Shown here: positions 6,060-13,144 of the stretch, piece after piece | Position numbering within the stretch: the first letter of the stretch is position 1 | How the letters are laid out: every line of letters begins with the position of its first letter | From: Nocardioides sp. | GTDB taxonomy: Bacteria > Actinomycetota > Actinomycetes > Propionibacteriales > Nocardioidaceae | NCBI GenBank assembly: GCA_021731205.1 | Contig: JAKFXV010000318.1 | Span: forward strand, 1 to 13,144 | Direction: 5' to 3' | Length of the DNA stretch: 13,144 bases | Notes under the pieces: model-generated | Databases searched by the model: none | Told to the model about the DNA's origin: nothing | Seen by the model: the letters and a program-made list of their open reading frames with translations, nothing else | Translations under genes and position numbers: made by a program

Positions 6060-7202
6060 TCAGTCCACCAAGACCGGAACCAGCATCTCGTCGGGCGTGA
6101 GCGATCCGTGCAGGCCCACGAGCCGGCGTTCGCCGGGAAAGTCGACACTCGAGAAGATCCCGTGGTTGCCCCGACACGCGACCACGACATCGCCGATCCG
6201 TGGGGCGACCCGGGGACTCACGTCGCCGAACCAGCCGAGCGCAACGGCATCGTCACGTCCGACAACGACCGCTCGGCCACCGAGGCTCTCGCGCCAGCTC
6301 GCCTCGAGATGATCGGCCGCGCCGTCGACGGCGTACAGGTGACGCAGTCGGGCCTCGCCGCCCAACAGGGCCAGCCCGTCGCGCATCCCGGGCAGCTTGT
6401 CGATGTCGATCCGTGCCCGATCTGGGCAGTCCACCATCCCGTGGTCGGCCACCACGAGCAGCCTGGCGTGCTCGGGCAGTGCCGCGCGGAGCTGCTGCGC
6501 TTGCGCGTCGATGGCGGTCAGCTGGTGGCGCCATTGCTCCGACGCGACGCCGTACCGGTGGCCGACCCAGTCCAGATCCCCTTCGTAGACATACGCCAGG
6601 CTGGCCCGGGGCGGGGTCGCTCGCCGATGGACCTCCGTCACCGCGCTCAATCGCTCGCCTAGGCGATCCGCTCCGATGTAATGCGCGCCGCGTTGAGACG
6701 CGATGCTCAAACCGCTGCCCTTGAACTCCCGCTTGCTCACGACCCGAACGTCGACCCCGACCGCGCTCAGCCGTTCGAACAGCGTCGGGTGCGGCTGCCA
6801 GTCCTCGGGATCGATGGCCTTGTCCCAGTGCAAGGCGTTGAGCAGCTGGCCGGTGCTCGGCACCCGGGTCGTGAAGCCGACCACGCCGTGCGTGCCGGGA
6901 GGGAGGCCGGTGCCGAGCGAGGTCAGACTCACCCCGGTCGTGGACGGAACGCTCGCGGTCGCTTGGGTGGATCCGGGCATCAGGCTCGCGAGGTAGGGAG
7001 CACACGCGGCGTTGCGCCGTAACAGCTCGGCCCCGAGCCCGTCGATGAGCAGCACGACGTACGCCGACGACTCGGGCAGCCCCCAGCTGGGATCCCCGAC
7101 CTCCGTCACGCCCAGTGCGACCGCGACGGCGGGGATGGCTTCGGTGAGCGAGCGGCGCCGGTACGCCGGGGGGACGAATCCGGTGAGGACCGGACCCGTC
7201 AT
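6060..7202 (-). CDS. Alkaline-phosphatase-superfamily phosphodiesterase (nucleotide pyrophosphatase type)
   Basis: A 380-residue protein of the type I phosphodiesterase/nucleotide pyrophosphatase branch of the alkaline phosphatase superfamily. The two-zinc active site is intact: D54 in VLLIDGLG, the nucleophile Thr in PSTTGVSLTS (T88 or T89), D211 and H215 in DLDWVGHRYG, D253 and H254 in VADHGM, and H365 in GLHGS. No signal peptide or membrane segment is seen, so it is probably cytoplasmic, unlike many relatives. The substrate is unknown: nucleotide diesters, phospholipids and phosphonates are all used in the family. Its ATG overlaps the TGA of the DUF5998 gene (ATGA, 4 bases), and tdk starts 4 bases after its stop. 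The tight coupling suggests co-production, perhaps in nucleotide turnover; that is inference. Confidence 0.88.
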   Translation of the reverse strand: MTGPVLTGFVPPAYRRRSLTEAIPAVAVALGVTEVGDPSWGLPESSAYVVLLIDGLGAELLRRNAACAPYLASLMPGSTQATASVPSTTGVSLTSLGTGLPPGTHGVVGFTTRVPSTGQLLNALHWDKAIDPEDWQPHPTLFERLSAVGVDVRVVSKREFKGSGLSIASQRGAHYIGADRLGERLSAVTEVHRRATPPRASLAYVYEGDLDWVGHRYGVASEQWRHQLTAIDAQAQQLRAALPEHARLLVVADHGMVDCPDRARIDIDKLPGMRDGLALLGGEARLRHLYAVDGAADHLEASWRESLGGRAVVVGRDDAVALGWFGDVSPRVAPRIGDVVVACRGNHGIFSSVDFPGERRLVGLHGSLTPDEMLVPVLVD

Positions 7203-7810
7203 GCTCCGCGGGTCCGCATCGAGAGTGCTTCGGCGAACGCCAACAGCCGCGTCACGGCAGAGTCGCCGTCGGCTGCCTCCGAGGCTCGCAGCGAGAAGTC
7301 GTCAGGCGCCAGCATCCCGGTGTAGCCGTGGTCGGCATCGCACGCGGGATCGGCACATCCGGCCGGCTCGAGATCGATCCTGCTCAACCCACCCCAGCCG
7401 ATCGTCAGGACCGCTTCGACCGGCGGCGAGACCTCGCTAGCCGTCGGCTGGGTGGCGATTCTCGTCACCACGACCGAGCTGATCGAGGACACGCTGATCG
7501 CTTCGGTCGACGTCGAGGTGTAGGGCTCCGGCAACAGGTCGTCGCCAGGGTGCTCGTCGGTGTGCGCGCGCACCAGGCGGGTGGGCGTCAGCACGACGAC
7601 GGTGAGGTGCCTGCGGACCTCGTCACGTTCGAAGGTGGTCTCGTGATGCACGTAGTACGACACCACCTGCTCGCCGGCCACGGCCGCGAGCACCGCCTCG
7701 TTGACGACGTCGGGGTAGTAGCCGGTCAGGTCGATCGCGGCGCGGAGTTCGCGGGCGCGGTCGAGGAACTCGACCTCGGAGGTCGCACGGCTGGGGCCGG
7801 AGCTAGGCAT
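7199..7810 (-). CDS. DUF5998 family protein (uncharacterised, actinobacterial)
   Basis: A 203-residue soluble protein matching my recollection of the DUF5998 family found next to the phosphodiesterase and tdk in actinobacteria; no function is known. The body is a beta-rich domain: YYVHHETTFERDEVRRHLT (52-70), then VVVLTPTRLVRAHTDE, then VLTIGWGGLSRIDLEP (134-149). A cysteine/histidine cluster follows at 152-161, C152-x4-C157-x3-H161, a possible metal site. A C-terminal helix (about 184-197) closes the domain. The ATG at 7810 lies 19 bases after the acetyltransferase stop and has no obvious Shine-Dalgarno sequence; a CACACT 6 bases upstream is a poor -10 match. It is coupled downstream to the phosphodiesterase by an ATGA overlap. 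Confidence 0.85.
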   Translation of the reverse strand: MPSSGPSRATSEVEFLDRARELRAAIDLTGYYPDVVNEAVLAAVAGEQVVSYYVHHETTFERDEVRRHLTVVVLTPTRLVRAHTDEHPGDDLLPEPYTSTSTEAISVSSISSVVVTRIATQPTASEVSPPVEAVLTIGWGGLSRIDLEPAGCADPACDADHGYTGMLAPDDFSLRASEAADGDSAVTRLLAFAEALSMRTRGA

Positions 7811-7829
7811 GGATGCAGTGTGTCACGCG

Positions 7830-10565
7830 TCACCCTGAAAGCGTGTCGGCGATGGGCGCGTCCAACCGTCGCGCGAACCAGCCCGCGCGCGAATCCCTGA
7901 CCGGCTCCACGACGGCGGTGGCACTGAGCACGGCGGCACCAGCCTCGCCCGCGAGCACGAGAGGCAGCTCGAGGGACCGCACCTGGGGCAGGTCGTGCTG
8001 CAGTCTGGAGACGGCTCGCACCAGCGTTTCGAGATCGGCGATGTCGACCGGCGGGGTGCCGCGGTAGCCGAACAGCAGCGGGCTCGCCTTCACCGCGCGC
8101 ACGAGGTCGGCGGCGTCGGCCTCGTCCAGTGGCGGGATGCGGTAGGCCCGATCGCCGAGCAGCTCGGTCAGCGGGCCGGCGAGTCCGAACGACACCACCG
8201 GTCCGAACAAGGGATCCTCGACCGTGCCGAGCGACACGGGGACTCCCGGCGGGGCCATCCGCTGGACGACGAACCCGCCGTCGCTCTCCCCGTCGGTCAG
8301 CTCGTGCAACGCCGTCCACGCCTCGCGCATGGTCTCGGCCGAATCGACGTTGCGCCACACGTGGGCGAGGTCTGGACGGTGCCGAAGGTGTTCGGCCGTG
8401 GCCTTGATCACAACATTCCAGCCCAGTCGCTCCCCCGTCGCGCAGGCCTCCTCCACAGTGGCGACGGGGTGCGCGGGCCAGAGGGTCACGTCGTAGGCGG
8501 CCAGCAGTTCGGTGAGCTCTGCCGGGTTGAGTGCACGGCCGGTCACGCTGTCGGCAAGAACCTGCGCCACTATCCGCTTGCCGACCCCGGCTCCGGCTCC
8601 CGCCGGGGTGGTTGACGGATCGTTCGTCCGTGCTGTGCGCAACCACACGGCGTACTCGACGACGGCCGCCAGGGCGCGCACGCCGGCCTCCACTCCGGGG
8701 TACGACGGCACCGAGCCTCGTCCGGCTGTGGCGCCCGCGACATCGGGCACCCGCAAGAGCTCCGGCAGGCCCTCGACCCCGAGGAACGACGACACGAGCG
8801 GCTTGTCGGACTGCTCTCCCACGGCTGCGAGAACGTTGGCGACGTCTTCGCCGGACACGTTGAGCGGCGGGATGTAGACGGCGACAACCGCGTCCACGTC
8901 AGGGTCGTCGATGGCCGCGTCGAGCGCGTCCTCGAAATCGTCGGCGGTGGCCTCGGCGCCGAGGGCGACCGACCTGGTGACGTCGAGACCGACCGCGGCG
9001 GCGGCATCGGAGGCGAGCAGCCCCAACGCGTGGGAGTTGCCGACCACCGCCACCCGGCGCCCCCGTGGCAGCGGCTGGTGCGCCAACAACTGGGCGACGT
9101 CGAACATCTCGTCAAGGGTGTCGACCTGGATCACTCCGGCCTGGCGGAACATCGCGTCGACCGCGGCCAACGGGGGTCCTGACCCGGGCTCGCGGTGGTC
9201 GCCGAATTCGTGGTCGACAGGCGTGCCCTGGGTGGTCCGCCCGGACCGGACCGCGACGATCGGCTTGTGCCGCGAGACTCGTCGGGCGATCCTGGAGAAC
9301 TTGCGCGGGTTGCCGATCGACTCGAGGTAGAGCAACACCACCTCGGTGGCCGGGTCCTCCTCCCAGTATTGCAACAGATCATTGCCCGAGACGTCGGCGC
9401 GGTTCCCCGCGCTGACGAACGTCGACAGACCCAGTCCCCGGTTCCTGACCTTCTCCAAGATCGCCGAACCGAGTGCACCGGACTGGCAGAAGAACGCCGC
9501 CCGGCCCTGCGGAGCCATGCCCGCAGCCAGGGATGCGTTCAGCGAGACCGCGGGGTCGGTGTTGATCACGCCTAGGCAGTTCGGCCCGATCAGACGCAGA
9601 CCGTAGGAGCGGGCGAGCCCTACGAGCCGCCGTTGCCGGGCCTTGCCTTCGCCTCCGGACTCCGCGAACCCCGAGGAGATCACGATCAGCCCGTGCACAC
9701 CCTTGGCGGCACAGTCGAGTACGACGTCTTGGACTGCCTCCGCAGGCACCGCCACCACGGCCAGGTCCACGTCGTCGGGGATGTCGACGACTCGGGCGAA
9801 CGCGGGCAGCCCTGACACGGCCGCGGCGCCGGGGTTGACGGCGTACACCCGGCCGGTGAAGTCCCCGGTCACGAGGTTGCGCACCAACGCCTGGCCGATC
9901 GTGTCCTGCCGTCGGCTCGCGCCGATCACCGCAACCGAGCGGGGGTTGAAGAACGAGTCGATGGAGGCCGCCTCGGCCCGATGCTCGCGGCTGCGCATCA
10001 AGCTGATCGCGTCGTCGGTGGGATCGATCGGGAACTCCAGGACGACGATTCCGTCCTCGAGCCCGCTCGTCACGTGGTAGCCGGCCTCCCGGAAGATCTG
10101 CAGCATCCGGGTGTTGTCCGGCAGCACCTCGGCGATGAACCGCTCGACCCCACGCTCGCGTCCGGCCTGCGCGAGGTGCTCCAACAACACGTGGGCGATG
10201 CCTCGCCCTTGATGTCGGTCCTCCACCAAGAAGGCGACCTCGGCCTCACCCGGACTGACCCGGTCGTAACGGCCGACCGCGATGAGCTGATCGGCGACCA
10301 ACATCACCAGCGCCACCCGGTCGACATGGTCGACCTCGGTGAACCGACGCAGATCGCTGGTGGACAACTCGGGCATCGGTGTGAAGAAGCGGTAGTACTT
10401 CGAGTCGTCGGAGACCCGCGCATAGAACTCCACCATCAGCGTGACGTCCTCGGGGCGTACGGCACGCAACCGGGCAGTGCGTCCGTCGCGCAGGACAACG
10501 TCGGCCGCCCAGTGTTCAGGGGCCTCGGTTCGCTCGGCCCGGGCCGGCGCGGGATCGACGCTCAC
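7830..10565 (-). CDS. GNAT acetyltransferase fused to acyl-CoA synthetase (ADP-forming)-like domains (Pat-type protein acetyltransferase)
   Basis: A 911-residue multidomain protein. An N-terminal GNAT domain (about 20-180) has the acetyl-CoA loop RHQGRGIA (117-124). A CoA-binding Rossmann domain starts near 201 (VIGAS at 213-217), then a succinyl-CoA-ligase-like domain with CQSGALGSA (360-368), and a C-terminal ATP-grasp domain (about 665-911). This is the reversed order of enterobacterial Pat, with GNAT first. Relatives acetylate lysines of AMP-forming acyl-CoA synthetases to switch them off. The phosphohistidine motif SHTG of true ADP-forming synthetases is not found where it should be (after VAVRSGRTTQG, 436-446), so the large region may sense acyl-CoA rather than catalyse. 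The frame is open 47 codons further, into divergent parC; the GTG at 10565 is chosen because a -10 element ends 7 bases before it. It is the first gene of the DUF5998/phosphodiesterase/tdk operon. Confidence 0.9.
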   Translation of the reverse strand: MSVDPAPARAERTEAPEHWAADVVLRDGRTARLRAVRPEDVTLMVEFYARVSDDSKYYRFFTPMPELSTSDLRRFTEVDHVDRVALVMLVADQLIAVGRYDRVSPGEAEVAFLVEDRHQGRGIAHVLLEHLAQAGRERGVERFIAEVLPDNTRMLQIFREAGYHVTSGLEDGIVVLEFPIDPTDDAISLMRSREHRAEAASIDSFFNPRSVAVIGASRRQDTIGQALVRNLVTGDFTGRVYAVNPGAAAVSGLPAFARVVDIPDDVDLAVVAVPAEAVQDVVLDCAAKGVHGLIVISSGFAESGGEGKARQRRLVGLARSYGLRLIGPNCLGVINTDPAVSLNASLAAGMAPQGRAAFFCQSGALGSAILEKVRNRGLGLSTFVSAGNRADVSGNDLLQYWEEDPATEVVLLYLESIGNPRKFSRIARRVSRHKPIVAVRSGRTTQGTPVDHEFGDHREPGSGPPLAAVDAMFRQAGVIQVDTLDEMFDVAQLLAHQPLPRGRRVAVVGNSHALGLLASDAAAAVGLDVTRSVALGAEATADDFEDALDAAIDDPDVDAVVAVYIPPLNVSGEDVANVLAAVGEQSDKPLVSSFLGVEGLPELLRVPDVAGATAGRGSVPSYPGVEAGVRALAAVVEYAVWLRTARTNDPSTTPAGAGAGVGKRIVAQVLADSVTGRALNPAELTELLAAYDVTLWPAHPVATVEEACATGERLGWNVVIKATAEHLRHRPDLAHVWRNVDSAETMREAWTALHELTDGESDGGFVVQRMAPPGVPVSLGTVEDPLFGPVVSFGLAGPLTELLGDRAYRIPPLDEADAADLVRAVKASPLLFGYRGTPPVDIADLETLVRAVSRLQHDLPQVRSLELPLVLAGEAGAAVLSATAVVEPVRDSRAGWFARRLDAPIADTLSG

Positions 10566-10572
10566 CCGGTGA

Positions 10573-10578
10573 AACCTA
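10573..10578 (-). promoter_or_regulatory. Predicted -10 element (TAGGTT) for leaderless acetyltransferase mRNA
   Basis: On the minus strand TAGGTT matches TANNNT and ends 7 bases before the GTG at 10565. No Shine-Dalgarno sequence is present. Its TA (10578-10577) is shared with the opposing candidate -10 element of parC. No clear -35 hexamer is seen. Confidence 0.5.
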
Positions 10579-10582
10579 TCCT
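10577..10582 (+). promoter_or_regulatory. Candidate -10 element (TATCCT) for parC
   Basis: TATCCT matches TANNNT. TCGACG at 10555-10560 (four of six bases matching TTGACA) lies 16 bases upstream and could be the -35 hexamer; it falls inside the first codons of the divergent acetyltransferase gene. Transcription would start near 10589, giving a leader of about 55 bases with a ribosome binding site. Confidence 0.45.
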
Positions 10583-10628
10583 GCGCCGCGCCTGCCCGGC
10601 GTGGCCCGGAAGAACTCCATCGGCCACC

Positions 10629-10634
10629 GGAGAG
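10629..10634 (+). promoter_or_regulatory. Ribosome binding site of parC (GGAGAG)
   Basis: GGAGAG lies 10 bases before the ATG at 10645. The in-frame ATG at 10636 is only one base from it and could not be used efficiently. This, with the family-typical N-terminus MARR, selects 10645 as the start. Confidence 0.55.
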
Positions 10635-10644
10635 AATGCCCGGT

Positions 10645-13122
10645 ATGGCTCGTCGTTCCGCTCCGCCACCGCTGCCCGAAGACTTCGAGGAGCACATCCT
10701 CGACATCGACGTGGGCGAGGAGATGCGCTCCTCGTTCCTCGAATACGCGTACTCCGTGATCTACTCGCGCGCGCTTCCCGATGCCCGGGACGGGCTGAAG
10801 CCGGTGCAGCGGCGGATCCTGCACACGATGAGCGACATGGGCTTGCGTCCCGACCGGGGCCACGTCAAGAGCGCCCGCGTCGTGGGTGAGGTGATGGGTC
10901 GCCTGCACCCGCACGGCGACGGCGCGATCTACGACGCGCTGGTGCGGATGGCTCAACCCTGGTCACTGCGGTTGCCGATGATCGACGGGCACGGCAACTT
11001 CGGTTCCCCGGATGCCGGTCCGGCTGCCATGCGTTACACCGAGTGCCGGATGGCTGCGCCTGCCGTGGCCATGACCGCCTCGATCGACGAGGACACCGTC
11101 GACTTCAAGGCCAACTACGACAGCCGCGAGCTCGAGCCCGTCGTACTCCCTGCCGCCATCCCGAACCTGATCGTCAACGGCACCACCGGTATCGCCGTCG
11201 GAATGGCCACCAACATCGCACCCCACAACCTGGTCGAGGTCGTCCAGGCGCTACGCCACCTGATCAAACACCCCGACGCCGGAGTCGACGACCTGATGCG
11301 GTTCATCCCCGGCCCGGATCTGCCGACGGGAGGCAAGATCGTCGGCCTCGACGGCATCCGGGATGCCTACGAGACGGGGCGGGGCATCTTCCGGATGCGC
11401 GCAACGGCCCGCGTGGAGTCGGTGACTCCACGCCGCAGGGGGATCGTCGTGACCGAACTGCCCTACGGCGTCGGCACCGAGAAGGTCATCGAACGGATCA
11501 AGACCCTGGTGCAGGCCAAGAAGTTGCAAGGCATCTCCGACGTGAAGGACCTCACCGATCTGGCCAACGGTTTGCGCTTGGTGATCGAGATCAAGAACGG
11601 CTTCAACCCCGACGCCCTGCTGGAGCAGCTCTACAAGTTGACGCCCCTGGAGGACTCCTTCGGGATCAACACGGTGGCCCTCGTGGATGGGCAGCCACGC
11701 ACCTTGTCCCTGCCCGAACTGCTCAAGGTCTTCCTCGAGCACCGCTTCAACGTCGTGACCCGACGCTCGGCGCACCGGAAGCAGAAGGCGCAAGACCGGC
11801 TGCACCTGGTGCTGGGGCTGCTGATCGCGATCGTCGACATCGACGAGGCCATCCAGGTGATCCGGACCAGTGATACGGCGGTGATCGCCAAGGAGCGACT
11901 GATCGCCGTCTTCGACCTCTCCGAGGTCCAGGCCGACTACATCCTCGACATGCCCCTGCGCCGGCTGACCAAGTTCTCCCGGATCGAGCTGGAGAAGGAG
12001 CAGGCCGAGCTCGAACGCACCATCGAGGAACTAGAGGCGATCCTCGACGATCCCCAGTTGCTGCGTTCGGTCGTGTCCGAGGAGCTGGCCGAGGTTGCCA
12101 CCACCTATGGGACGCCGCGTCGCACCGTGTTGCTGGAGTCCGCGGGCAGTCCGGTCTCGGCAGCGGGCCCGCTGGAGGTCGCCGACGACCCGTGCTTCGT
12201 CTATCTCTCGTCCTCAGGCCTGTTGGCCCGCACGGCGAACGACCAGACACCGGGTGCCGACGGGCCGCGCACGCGTCACGACGTCATCGTCTCGGCGGTG
12301 CGCGCGACGGCCCGCGGCTCAGTGGGCGTCCTGACCAGTCAGGGGCGGGTGATCCGCCTGGGCGTGCTGGACCTGCCGACGCTCCCCACCACTGCCAACC
12401 ATCCGCACCTCCAAGGCGGCGCGCCCGTGGCCGAGTTCGTGGCGCTCGACAACGGGGAGCGTGCGCTGGCGCTCTCGACACTCGGATCGGACGGCCCGGG
12501 GTTGGCGCTCGGCACTCGCGACGGGGTCGTCAAGCGCGTCGTTCCCGACGTGCCCAACAACAAGGACTCGTGGGACGTCATTCGCCTGGGCGAGGGCGAC
12601 GAGGTGGTCGGCGCCGCTGATCTGGTCACCGGTCGCGAGTCGTTGTGCTTCATCACCACCGACGCACAGTTGTTGCATTTCGGCGCCGATCTGGTCCGAC
12701 CGCAGGGACGCTCCGGCGGCGGCATGGCAGGCATCCGCGTGTCGAGCGGCGAACGGGTGCGCTGGTTCGGAGCACTCGAACCGGCCACGGCGGTCGTCGT
12801 GACCGCGTCGGGGGCCGCATCGGCCCTCCCCGGCACCGAGCCGGGTTCTCACAAGGTGACGCGGTTCAGCGAGTACCCCGCCAAGGGTCGAGCCACCGGC
12901 GGCGTGCGATGCCATCGGTTCTTGAAGGGTGAAGACACCCTGCTGTACGCCTGGGCCGGGCCGGCTCCGGCACGGGCAGCAGCGGCCAGCGGCAGCCCGG
13001 TCGACCTCCCCGAAGCCGACAGCAGACGCGACGGCTCGGGTGTCCCCGGCACCCAACCCCTGTCCGGCTGCGCGGGTCCGGTCTCGGCCGCCGTGACGTT
13101 GACCCCCGATCTGGCAGGCTGA
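10645..13122 (+). CDS. parC: DNA topoisomerase IV subunit A (ParC; GyrA paralogue)
   Basis: An 825-residue type IIA topoisomerase A subunit. With a ParE/GyrB-type ATPase partner (not in this window) it cuts and passes double-stranded DNA to decatenate chromosomes. The winged-helix region contains the quinolone-pocket stretch HPHGDGAIYD (88-97) and RMAQPW; the catalytic Tyr is Y131 in AAMRYTECRM. The coiled-coil and ParC/GyrA core run to about residue 480, with a long charged helix near 450-475, followed by a C-terminal beta-pinwheel domain. A canonical GyrA box (QRRGGKG) is absent; a degenerate QGRSGGG (687-693) is in the same kind of place. This and the MARRSAPPPLPEDFEEHILD opening point to the actinobacterial topoisomerase IV paralogue rather than gyrase. 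The tail (about 770-825) is Ala/Pro/Gly-rich. The start is fixed by GGAGAG; an upstream in-frame ATG at 10636 would add three residues. Confidence 0.9.
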   Translation: MARRSAPPPLPEDFEEHILDIDVGEEMRSSFLEYAYSVIYSRALPDARDGLKPVQRRILHTMSDMGLRPDRGHVKSARVVGEVMGRLHPHGDGAIYDALVRMAQPWSLRLPMIDGHGNFGSPDAGPAAMRYTECRMAAPAVAMTASIDEDTVDFKANYDSRELEPVVLPAAIPNLIVNGTTGIAVGMATNIAPHNLVEVVQALRHLIKHPDAGVDDLMRFIPGPDLPTGGKIVGLDGIRDAYETGRGIFRMRATARVESVTPRRRGIVVTELPYGVGTEKVIERIKTLVQAKKLQGISDVKDLTDLANGLRLVIEIKNGFNPDALLEQLYKLTPLEDSFGINTVALVDGQPRTLSLPELLKVFLEHRFNVVTRRSAHRKQKAQDRLHLVLGLLIAIVDIDEAIQVIRTSDTAVIAKERLIAVFDLSEVQADYILDMPLRRLTKFSRIELEKEQAELERTIEELEAILDDPQLLRSVVSEELAEVATTYGTPRRTVLLESAGSPVSAAGPLEVADDPCFVYLSSSGLLARTANDQTPGADGPRTRHDVIVSAVRATARGSVGVLTSQGRVIRLGVLDLPTLPTTANHPHLQGGAPVAEFVALDNGERALALSTLGSDGPGLALGTRDGVVKRVVPDVPNNKDSWDVIRLGEGDEVVGAADLVTGRESLCFITTDAQLLHFGADLVRPQGRSGGGMAGIRVSSGERVRWFGALEPATAVVVTASGAASALPGTEPGSHKVTRFSEYPAKGRATGGVRCHRFLKGEDTLLYAWAGPAPARAAAASGSPVDLPEADSRRDGSGVPGTQPLSGCAGPVSAAVTLTPDLAG

Positions 13123-13126
13123 GCCC

Positions 13127-13144
13127 ATGACTCACGGCCCCTGG
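13127..13144 (+). CDS. Start of a downstream gene, six codons visible
   Basis: An ATG 4 bases after the parC stop opens a frame (MTHGPW) that runs off the right edge. GGCAGG at 13113-13118 is a fair ribosome binding site. The tight spacing suggests cotranscription with parC. The product cannot be identified from six residues. Confidence 0.4.

Noticed and set aside
10584..10601. CGCCG/CGGCG hairpin between parC and the acetyltransferase
   Set aside because: The predicted parC transcript starts after the 5' arm, and there is no T-run, so neither an attenuator nor a terminator is supported.
10566..10706. N-terminal extension of the acetyltransferase to an ATG at 10706
   Set aside because: It would overlap the divergent parC start. 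Its residues are Ser/Gly/Arg rich and unlike the family, and the GTG at 10565 has a well-placed -10 element.
12319..13128. Minus-strand frame of 269 codons opposite the 3' part of parC
   Set aside because: No domain, no ribosome binding site, and it lies fully within the conserved C-terminal domain of parC.
1..13144. CRISPR array, insertion sequence, integrase, toxin-antitoxin or phage-defence genes
   Set aside because: No direct-repeat array, transposase or integrase motifs, inverted-repeat element ends or defence domains were seen in any credible frame.

Overview
The window is GC-rich, densely packed chromosomal DNA from an actinobacterium. The evidence is lineage-specific genes: sepH (an FtsZ regulator confined to actinobacteria), DUF4193 and DUF5998 proteins, a ferrochelatase with iron-sulfur-type cysteines, and a second gyrA-like gene of the actinobacterial topoisomerase IV (ParC) type. 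Protein style and gene order fit Nocardioidaceae/Propionibacteriales best. That placement is inference from remembered family sequences, not a search. No rRNA, tRNA, CRISPR array, insertion sequence or phage gene was seen, and no gap between genes exceeds about 150 bases.

Layout. (1) Minus strand, 1-2091: the 5' end of a DUF4193 gene, then a coupled pair of ferrochelatase (coproporphyrin/haem pathway) and an inositol-monophosphatase-family enzyme. The phosphatase GTG start overlaps the ferrochelatase TGA stop. (2) Plus strand, 2115-5389: an MFS transporter, an integral-membrane acyltransferase-3 protein, and sepH. (3) Minus strand, 5402-10565: a probable operon transcribed from a GNAT/acyl-CoA-synthetase-like lysine acetyltransferase through a DUF5998 protein and an alkaline-phosphatase-superfamily phosphodiesterase to thymidine kinase. 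It converges on sepH with only 12 bases between the stop codons. (4) Plus strand, 10645-13122: topoisomerase IV subunit A (parC), divergent from the acetyltransferase, followed by the first six codons of another gene.

Most genes are housekeeping: haem synthesis, septation, thymidine salvage, chromosome decatenation and acyl-CoA-linked regulation. The MFS/acyltransferase pair looks like the accessory part. It carries no strong sign of recent transfer.

The most interesting structure is in the promoters. Four genes (ferrochelatase, MFS, acyltransferase, acetyltransferase) have a TANNNT -10 hexamer ending 6 or 7 bases before the start codon, the geometry of leaderless transcription. At both divergent gene pairs the two opposing -10 hexamers interlock on a single shared TA dinucleotide (2102-2103 and 10577-10578), so the two polymerases would compete for one melting site. 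I found no convincing undescribed multi-gene system. The DUF5998/phosphodiesterase pair is the least understood part of the window.
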